A DNA stretch of 64,000 nucleotides from contig OY986438.1 of the NCBI GenBank assembly GCA_963920525.1, forward strand, positions 77,367,560-77,431,559, written 5' to 3'. A program made the translations under genes and the position numbers. The notes under the pieces are model-generated. The model was not told where the DNA came from. It saw only the letters and a program-made list of their open reading frames with translations, and ran no database searches. The stretch is from Dichetophora obliterata. Lineage: Eukaryota; Arthropoda; Insecta; Diptera; Sciomyzidae. Positions 57,022-64,000 of this stretch are shown here, piece after piece (position 1 is the first letter of the stretch; each line of letters begins with the position of its first letter).

Positions 57022-58004
57022 TGTTGTATCCTCCGCTGAGGATACGCGTAAGTCCTACAATCTCCCTAATTTTTGTTATATTAACCACCTCTTTGTTTGG
57101 GAGGCATGGTGGTTTATGCCATTCAATAGGCAGCCGTGAGGTTGCCGCGATAGGTTAAAATTAATGGGGATTTTTAGTGGTTCCCAAACCGAAAGAATAC
57201 TTACCAAAATTGTCCATTTTTCACCCTGTTCCTTTTGATTTGAATAAAAAGTCTCTATTTAGTTTTTCCTTTAATTTAATACTTCACTTTTATTTTTAGA
57301 GCCACTCTCGTCACTCTATCTTATTTTTTCAACTCCCTTCTTAATTAGCAGAGATCAGATATTTATAACAAATCTGATCTCGCTTTCTTCTTCTTCATTT
57401 TCTTAACTTAGTTAAAATTTTCCATTCTCGGGTGAGATTCTATTTGGCTCAATAACTTAACCTTAAAATATAAACAATCTTAAAGTAAAATTCTTAACCT
57501 AGGCAATCTCATTGTTATTATTTTAGATACACAAAATAGTATTTTTATTCTTATAAACAAAACAATTATTCATGCTTATTTGCATGCACATACATTTTTA
57601 ATACTGCCGCTACTCTTCTAAAACAAACATACATACACTCATACTCGACCGCCCAGCCATGGGAACTTTGGCTCAGATTTCATAACCATGTTGTTTACAA
57701 CAATAAAATATCAATTTAAATATTTACCTCGCGCTTAATAAGCCAAAGTCCAAAAAAGCAACAACTGCATTTTTGTAAAACAGTAGTCAAGTCATGTTAA
57801 CAGAAGCGCAGCTAAAATAGCAAGCTGGCTTTCTTTATACGCATATTCTTTACTCAACTATTTAGTCGCTTATTAACCATGAGTTTGACTTTTGAATTGC
57901 AATGAATGCTGATGACTCACTTTCAATTGAGGCAGATCAATGTTCATTGCAATCATAACTGTTTTAAGTTAATTATTAACGTTTGTGACTAATTAGTCAC
58001 AACA
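57022..58004 (-). repeat. 3' LTR (983 bp)
   Basis: On the plus strand TGTTGTATCC...CACAACA; the first ~306 bp match 63694-64000. It ends in the palindrome TTGTGACTAATTAGTCACAA at about 57983-58002, directly at the polypurine tract side. Confidence 0.9.
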
Positions 58005-58020
58005 TTCCTCCCCCCTTTGA
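58005..58020 (-). promoter_or_regulatory. polypurine tract
   Basis: On the minus strand TCAAAGGGGGGAGGAA lies immediately before the LTR TGTTGTGACT. It primes plus-strand synthesis. Confidence 0.9.
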
Positions 58021-60220
58021 CCAAGAAAATTTTTACCTTGAAGAGGTTGAAATTTTCGATGACTTTGCTTTTTGCGTATCGACTATGTTTGTATGCTTAA
58101 TATATAACGTTTTCAATTACTTTTTTTTTTCTTCTTCTGTGAAACTGACTATAAACAAATTTTTTCTTATTCAGTTCTTTTGTACATTACATTACATTAC
58201 ATTAAATTATATAACATTACATGACAATACATTATCAGTTCCAAATTCGACTAACTTAAATTTTTATTTGTTATAAACACATTTTGTCCTGTATAGTTCT
58301 TGTGAATGTTTATGTTTTCGTTTTACTTTTGATATCTTAAATAATTGTTAAATGTAAAATCTCATTTGAAACCCATTAAATCTTACTAGTTCCCTATGTC
58401 TTGCATACATCGGTGACATTTCGTCCTCGTTGATTCGGTCTGCTTATGCTCCACTAGGTATCTTTTATCTTTGTTCCGCTTCTGGTGCTACTGCTACTGA
58501 TGGTGACTCAATGGTTGTCTTTTCTAATTTCATGGTACCAAGTTGTGTAAACAGCCTTTAACTTTTTGTTTTCATATACAAGCTCCGAACTTTTTGCGTT
58601 ATAGCCTGTCAAGTTCAACAAATCTTTCAGTTACTCTATTGATATCGGATGTATACACAAAATATCCTAATTCACCCAATCTATTGTTGAAGAACCTCGT
58701 AGTGTTATAGACTTCATTATAATTAATTTCGTTGATGATGCGGCCAATACGTTATCGTAAAGGCTATTATTCTCTTCCTTCGCCATATGCTTCACAAGAA
58801 AAATTGCCAGCATAAATTTAAGAAAAATGTTAAAAGTAATAAAATTTCAAACTATTTCGAAGTATGTAACATATTTGCACACTTTTGTTTCTGCGAAAAT
58901 CATCTGATGAATGAATGAGCTGCGGCCAGTTATGAAATTATTATTTGCGATGCAACGTTTCCATGTCTTTTCTACACACCTTCAATTTGCTGTGTTGTCT
59001 TAATGTTCGTCAAGAAACTTTGCAATCAGTTTAACCAATCCTTACTGCTTCCATGTAATTCTTTCAAACTCATATTCTCTTTCTTGTACTTCAAATAACG
59101 TTCACTAACGGATTTCTTCCCTCTACTGGTTTAGACACAATTAAAAGTCTTCGTTACTTCTTTTACTTGAATATCTCGTTCCTGCTTTAACCTCCGCTTC
59201 TTGTGTTTCTGCTATGTCGATGCATACAAGATACTTGATATAGCCGTATTCTTCAAATGTTGTATTCTTAATTTCCATTTTACAAAGTTTTTTTTTCAAC
59301 AAATTTTAAAATATTCAGTGACCATAACTTATAAGTTCGACCCTTAACGTTTTATTTATTTTGTAAACATTTGTATTCTGTTTCTCTATATCTTAATACA
59401 TTTTTCTGCTATCAAATTTACTAATTATTGATATTGTTTCTATCTTAACTTTACTTCACATTTACCTTGTTATCAACTCAACATACGACTTCAAGGATTT
59501 CAATTCCTTTTAATTTTCTAACTTCGTTAAATCTCTTTAAATTTATTTTTATTTTTCTTTCTATTTACACAATTTTTAACATACATATTTTCAATGAATC
59601 AACTGTATTTAACATTAACATATCATGTCATTAATCTGTATTTTCTAATTTTGATATAATTCAATTTAATTTTTATTTTTGTTTTTTATACTTTTATGCA
59701 AATCTTAATTTTTCTTGTCAATGTTTTTATGCGTAAGCGCATTTACATATAAATAAACAGTAAGAAATTTCAATATAGGCTTTTCTTTTGGTTTGTTCTT
59801 TTAAACATTAATTTTTCATTTTTATTTCTCCAATTCAGTATCTTTAATTTATAACTTTACTTAATATTTTCCCGTAGTGAGAATTTATTTTCCTTTAAGT
59901 TTTGTTATTTATTTATTTTATTCTTTTGTTCTGATATTTACTGTTCCAATTTTAAAATTCTTTGTAAAGTCTTTGTAAAATTATTTTTCCTTTTATCATT
60001 GTTTCTTTAAGTAAAAATACTTTGTCTCTTTCATTATTTATTTATTTTTTTTTTTTTTTACTTTCTGTATCATTTACTTATTATGTTTTATTGCGTCTTC
60101 ATTGGACGTTTTCGAATTTCTTTATTATCAATTAATTTGCTTTTTTTTTAATAACATTTAATTACTTTAATGACTATTTTAAATCCAAAACAAAATTTAC
60201 AGAATTATTTAATATAAAGT
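58021..60220 (-). other. non-coding internal region of the LTR element
   Basis: Strongly T-rich on the plus strand. No RT, RNase H, integrase or convincing envelope motif. A minus-strand stretch around 58780-58600 has coding-like but stop-ridden sequence (HMAKEENNSLYDN, GYNAKSSELVYENKKL), possibly a ruined envelope end; unproven. Confidence 0.5.
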
Positions 60221-60340
60221 GGCACTATTTTGGGATCTACAAGTAGAATGCGCTGTACTAGAATTTAATCCTTGCGAGGGAATTCTATAACAACGTTGTT
60301 CACTTTGAAGATGCCAACACATTTGCCTGTAACTTTAGGT
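60221..60340 (-). pseudogene. degenerate second copy of the protease segment
   Basis: Minus-strand reading KVNNVVIEFPRKD then a stop and ILLVDPK parallels SKVNDVFIEIPCKN...LLVDSG in the intact ORF at about 60780-60710. The active-site DSG reads DPK. It suggests an old duplication or recombination within the element. Confidence 0.6.
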
Positions 60341-60483
60341 TTTCTCCGTTTCTTATTTTTCCTCCTGCCATATCTTGGCTCTTTAATTGTTTCATTTATA
60401 ATAATTCTACTCCTAATATGTATCTTATACTACTTACTTTCTGCTTTACTGTACTTTCTTTATTTTATGTTACTAGATTTTCC

Positions 60484-61389
60484 CTAATAGTTTTTTCTTT
60501 TCGTTTTATATACTCTATAAATATTTGTGACGTCTACCAAATTTTCACCTAAATAACCTCTTGGTGCCATCTCTTGCTTATGAACCACTAACTTGGGAAT
60601 TTTTGTTGCATTTATTTTCACTTCTGCATTATAACCACTTGAACTTAATTCATTTCTTCGTTTCAAACTACTCCTTAACGTGTTTTGTTTAACTAACCTC
60701 GTGTCCGTTCCGGAATCTACAAGAAGAACGAGTCTACCATTTATAGTATTCTTGCAAGGAATTTCTATAAACACATCATTTACTTTAGACATTCCAAAAC
60801 ATTCACCCTTTTTATTTAAGTTTTCTAATCCCACATTGCATTTTTCTTCTATCATATTTTCATTTAATTTCTCGAATACCACATCGAATTTTTCTTTTAT
60901 CATATTTCCATTTAATTTTAATGCTACCGCATTGACTTTTTCTTTTCTTACATTTTCATTTAACTTTCCTGCTACCACACCGAATTTTTCATTTCTCATA
61001 TTTCCATTTAATTTTTCGAATACCACATCGAATTTTTCTTTTATTTCCCCGAGTGTCTCTATAACCTTTTTTGATGTCGCCTGTAACGACTCAACTGTTT
61101 CCTTCGATTCTTGGCTTATGTTTTCTACATTCCTTCTTGAATGAGGTGTACAGAAATTTACAATCCTTTCGGGTGTCAAATTCTCTGTTACTACTAAATG
61201 ATCTGTTACTGAACTTTCCACTGGCTTGGATGTACAGATACTCACAATCTCTTCAGACGTAGAATTATCTGTTACTATCCTTTCTATTGGCTTAGATGTA
61301 CGGATATTCACAATCTTTCTAGACGTAGAATTATCCGTTACTATCTTTGATGGCCTTATATCGCTCTTATTTCGGGGTTCCCAGCTCAT
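60484..61389 (-). CDS. protease-containing pol-like ORF, 301 aa
   Basis: ATG at 61389 overlaps the gag stop as ATGA. N-terminal part has two diverged copies of a motif IVTDNSTS..IV.I.TSKP.E (residues 16-61). Residues 118-192 are five 16-aa repeats of the type EKFDVVFEKLNGNMRN, likely helical. Residues 219-232 (RLVLLVDSGTDTRL) are the aspartic protease loop with D225. The ORF then ends at 60484 without RT. It may be a natural, shortened protease protein of a non-autonomous element. The open frame of 301 codons with a correct DSG suggests it was functional recently. Confidence 0.8.
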   Translation of the reverse strand: MSWEPRNKSDIRPSKIVTDNSTSRKIVNIRTSKPIERIVTDNSTSEEIVSICTSKPVESSVTDHLVVTENLTPERIVNFCTPHSRRNVENISQESKETVESLQATSKKVIETLGEIKEKFDVVFEKLNGNMRNEKFGVVAGKLNENVRKEKVNAVALKLNGNMIKEKFDVVFEKLNENMIEEKCNVGLENLNKKGECFGMSKVNDVFIEIPCKNTINGRLVLLVDSGTDTRLVKQNTLRSSLKRRNELSSSGYNAEVKINATKIPKLVVHKQEMAPRGYLGENLVDVTNIYRVYKTKRKNY

Positions 61390-62465
61390 TGGCCTTGGCT
61401 GGGCCCCTGAAAGTTTCCCTGCCGATTTTCCCAGTTGTTCCTCCTATAACACTCATCCTGCACATGACCCACCTTGTCACACCACATACAGTGTACCTGT
61501 TGCTGTCTCACTTGCAGTTCATTACCAAAATTATTTGCCCTAAACCTCAATCGATCGTTAAATATGTTCCTGTTTTCCTGCTGTCTACTAGCAAATTGTC
61601 TAAAATATTTCTGCTGTCCCCTTGATGCGAATGAGGGTGCACTCATCCAACAATTTTCATGACCATACTTCTGACATGTTTCGCAATACGGAGAATTTTT
61701 TCTCGAAAGACACTCATCTCTTGTGTGTCCTTGTCTGTTGCAGAATGAACACTTGATGTTCGTTTTATATTGGTCCTGCTTTTCGTCTTCGAACCTATCT
61801 TCTGGTGTTACATCTCTTATTCTTAAACCCTGCTTTACTCTTCTATTCCACCTGTGTTCTTCGTCACTTTCTTGTATCGTGCAAGTTTGACGCTGTGAAT
61901 GTCGTCCTGACCCATTCCTGCTTTTGTCCTTCAACATATATTCTAAATCTGAAGCCCTTTTTACCAACTCTGATAGGTCATTCCCTGACAATGATAACAC
62001 TACTGTCCTTATCTCAGGATCCAATATACCGACTTTAAATGCTGTAACTACGGAGATATTTAATTGTTTGAGGAGTGATTTGTCCTCCCCTATACAGTCC
62101 CTCCCTCTAGCTTCTATTGAACCTAGCCTTCGTGCAAACGCAATTATTTTTTCCCCGGGGTCTTGTTCACACCTAGATAATGCAATAATTATTGAATCGT
62201 ATGTAGTTGCCCTCAGATAATTTGACTTAATCAATATGTAAATATCCTCTACTTTGTTAAATTGTCGGCTCCTACATAGTTCGAAAGCGTCCCCGTGCAA
62301 CCGGAGTTTTATGCACTCTATGAAAATTGGGATATCTACTTTTTTAACTGCTCTCGCAGCCAGGTCACATCCCTGGATGAATCTATATACTTCTCCCGGT
62401 GACTCGGTACCCGAAAACAAGGGCACCAAATTATTCACCGTTTTCGCTATGTCGTTCACATTCAT
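61386..62465 (-). CDS. gag: Gag, intact, 359 aa
   Basis: Structural nucleocapsid precursor. ATG at 62465. Residues 30-150 resemble the retrotransposon Gag capsid domain (FIQGCDLAARAV, CIKLRLHGDAFELC, LSRCEQDPGEKIIAFARRL). Three zinc knuckles: C239-x2-C-x4-H-x4-C252, a variant at C261-C272 (CETC-x4-H-x2-C), and C326-C339. A Gln/Arg-rich basic segment lies between knuckles 2 and 3. The stop TGA overlaps the next ATG (ATGA), which suggests reinitiation or -1 shifting to express the protease ORF. No break visible. Confidence 0.9.
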   Translation of the reverse strand: MNVNDIAKTVNNLVPLFSGTESPGEVYRFIQGCDLAARAVKKVDIPIFIECIKLRLHGDAFELCRSRQFNKVEDIYILIKSNYLRATTYDSIIIALSRCEQDPGEKIIAFARRLGSIEARGRDCIGEDKSLLKQLNISVVTAFKVGILDPEIRTVVLSLSGNDLSELVKRASDLEYMLKDKSRNGSGRHSQRQTCTIQESDEEHRWNRRVKQGLRIRDVTPEDRFEDEKQDQYKTNIKCSFCNRQGHTRDECLSRKNSPYCETCQKYGHENCWMSAPSFASRGQQKYFRQFASRQQENRNIFNDRLRFRANNFGNELQVRQQQVHCMWCDKVGHVQDECYRRNNWENRQGNFQGPSQGQ

Positions 62466-63330
62466 AATTGTTCGTTTAACCAGTCCGTTTCTTCAATGTA
62501 ATCCTGGTCTTTCTTCTGACTTGCTTCCTGCAAATTTACTCTAACACTCCGTGTGATAAATAAAATAAACACTCAATGAAAATACGAATTCTCCTCCTGC
62601 CATGAGGTACATGAAAAAATACAAATTTAAAGCTTACAAAACACATTTTTATATTTTTTGTTTAATTCCCATTTATTTAAGGTTTTTTTTTCCACATATT
62701 AACCATCCATTAGTTGACTTTTGTAATACAAATATTCTTTACTATATAAGATTTTTTTATTTTTATTTTGTATATTTTATAACAAATTTTAAAATGCATG
62801 CCGCTTTAGACTTCCTTGAAGCTGACTGGTTATCTTCTCTGTTGATAAATCTTCCACGGTGATTCAGTTCCTTTTCTATTTTCCCATAAAATCTGCTTCC
62901 AGGTTTGGTTTGCCAGGATGGTCTTCGAAAATTCTCCTAGTACAGTCCTCATGATTGTCACTTAGTGGATACAAAAAGTTGTTGTTGACAATATGTGTTA
63001 TCTAAAAAAAAATTTGTACCAAAAATTGAATTCCTAAAAAGGGTTCAAACGAAACTTAAACCTTTGTATATAAAAGAAAAATATTCCTACCATCCTCTTT
63101 CCGAGAGGTGTTAAAAGATGAATCCGTCATCAATAATATATTTCCAGCAGAAAGATAAAAATCCCACAGAATTTTAGGCCAAAAACTATAATTTTGCTCA
63201 ACAAAAAAAAATTTTTTTTTTCAATATACCCAACAGTGTAATTCCATAATTTATAGGTATAAATAATTTCTTATTATTTAAAACATTTAAAACACACATT
63301 TTTTTTTTAAATGTCCTAACAAAAAATTTT
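62466..63330 (-). other. leader of the minus-strand LTR element
   Basis: About 860 bp upstream of gag, AT-rich, no gene. Confidence 0.6.
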
Positions 63331-63672
63331 CTTTATTGTTCCTGTAACAATAAAGACCTATCAAACATTCAAATTCCATAAAAAAATCTTTCCAAAATAT
63401 GCTTGTTGTTCCTGTAACAACAAGGTCTCACCGATCACTTTGAATCTTTGCAAAAGAACCAATGTCCTTACTGTTCCTATAACAGCAAGGATCCTAGCAA
63501 TTACTTTTTTTTATATCCATTTTTTTTAAACACCTGCTGTTTCTGTAACAGAAGGATCTAACAAAAATTGTCCTTCTCTAAAACTTTATAAAATTAAACA
63601 AACCAAAATTGTCCTTATTGTTCCTGTAACAATAAGGATCCTTACATCCTTGCTGTCCCTGCGGACATAAGG
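63331..63672 (-). repeat. six tandem hairpins beside the primer site
   Basis: Stem-loops at 63331-63355, 63402-63424, 63466-63490, 63533-63555, 63613-63637 and 63648-63672. Type: CCTTATTGTT-CCTGT-AACAATAAGG. Stem bases vary between units while pairing is mostly kept, and each is followed by GGATCCTA or GATCTA-like sequence, as in the primer site itself. Confidence 0.85.
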
Positions 63673-63690
63673 ATCCTACCGGCTGCGCCA
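63671..63690 (-). promoter_or_regulatory. primer binding site, tRNA-Ser
   Basis: Minus strand TGGCGCAGCCGGTAGGATCC, 3 bases after the 5' LTR. It is complementary to the 3' end of an insect tRNA-Ser except for one base near its end. tRNA-Ser priming is shared with the 17.6/297 group. Confidence 0.8.
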
Positions 63691-63693
63691 TTT

Positions 63694-64000
63694 TGTTGTA
63701 TCCTCCGCTGAGGATACGCGTAAGTCCTACAATCTCCCTAATTTTTGTTATATTAACCACCTCTTTGTTTGGGAGGCATGGTGGTTTATGCCATTCAATA
63801 GGCAGCCGTGAGGTTGCCGCGATAGGTTAAAATTAATGGGGATTTTTAGTGGTTCCCAAACCGAAAGAATACTTACCAAAATTGTCCATTTTTCACCCTG
63901 TTCCTTTTGATTTGAATAAAAAGTCTCTATTTAGTTTTTCCTTTAATTTAATACTTCACTTTTATTTTTAGAGCCACTCTCGTCACTCTATCTTATTTTT
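63694..64000 (-). repeat. 5' LTR, partial
   Basis: Identical by eye to 57022-57328, which implies a recent insertion. Continues past the window end. Confidence 0.9.

Larger units (their letters stand above)
57022..64000 (-). mobile_element. LTR retrotransposon, minus strand, lacking RT and integrase
   Basis: 3' LTR 57022-58004, polypurine tract 58005-58020, pol-like ORF, gag, hairpin leader, primer site 63671-63690, and the 5' LTR beginning at 63694 and running out of the window. CTTG at 57018-57021 would be the target duplication; its partner lies outside. The internal region has no RT, RNase H or integrase, so this is a gag-bearing non-autonomous copy. Confidence 0.9.

Noticed and set aside
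58021..60220. Envelope gene in the minus-strand LTR element
   Set aside because: Only stop-ridden fragments; no transmembrane or furin-site pattern could be supported.
60680..61543. Plus-strand frames rich in Phe/Ser/Asn over the protease ORF
   Set aside because: They are antisense shadows of the minus-strand gag and protease frames.
63331..63672. Bacterial-style intrinsic terminators
   Set aside because: The hairpins are in an insect LTR element leader and repeat regularly; they are better explained as element RNA structure.

Overview
This window looks like repeat-rich genomic DNA from an insect, most likely a true fly (Diptera). The evidence is a p130CAS host gene with fly-like intron sizes, I/R1/CR1-type LINEs, Ty3-type LTR elements whose primer sites match fly tRNA-Lys and tRNA-Ser 3' ends, a Penelope-like element, Polinton relics, and a mariner resembling the DD41D 'rosa' group described from tephritid fruit flies. 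A tephritid is my best guess, as inference. Base composition is AT-rich and nearly everything is transposon-derived. Only one host gene is clear: the 3' exons of p130CAS at 44121-46709.

Layout. 1-5445: a LINE reverse-transcriptase relic split by a 4.6-kb DNA transposon with ~690-bp inverted repeats built from 354-bp units. 5446-8200: intergenic sequence, degenerate repeats, then minus-strand Polinton relics (adenain-like protease and minor capsid-like protein). 8203-17400: an R1-type LINE tail interrupted by a Ty3-type LTR element (8795-17341, 4-bp target duplication AGGT) whose Gag begins with a RING-H2 finger. 17400-31990: piggyBac-like end repeats, several degraded LINEs (R1-like minus; CR1-like plus with a PHD-like ORF1; RNase H-bearing plus), and a ~400-bp pure TTTTG array. 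31990-43510: a patchwork of Polinton pieces (PolB C-terminus, small proteins) invaded by a 1.5-kb TAA-flanked element carrying fragments of POLR3K and YRDC, by a nearly intact 3.3-kb hAT (8-bp target duplication), by palindromic repeats, and by a mariner. 44121-47100: p130CAS 3' exons and 3' UTR. 47960-53060: an almost complete I-like LINE on the minus strand. 53130-57017: two oppositely oriented Penelope-like fragments, one holding a 731-bp hAT-type MITE. 57022-64000: a minus-strand LTR element with an intact gag, a shortened protease ORF, no RT or integrase, and an array of hairpins beside its primer site.

Functionally the window is a record of nested insertions. Several boundaries can be proven internally because a second, uninterrupted copy of the target lies nearby: the MITE in Penelope copy 1 against copy 2, and the TAA element in the Polinton against the piece at 43437-43510. 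Most element proteins are broken by frameshifts, stops or lost catalytic residues. The least damaged proteins are the Gag at 61386-62465, the hAT transposase (one frameshift), and the I-like ORF2.
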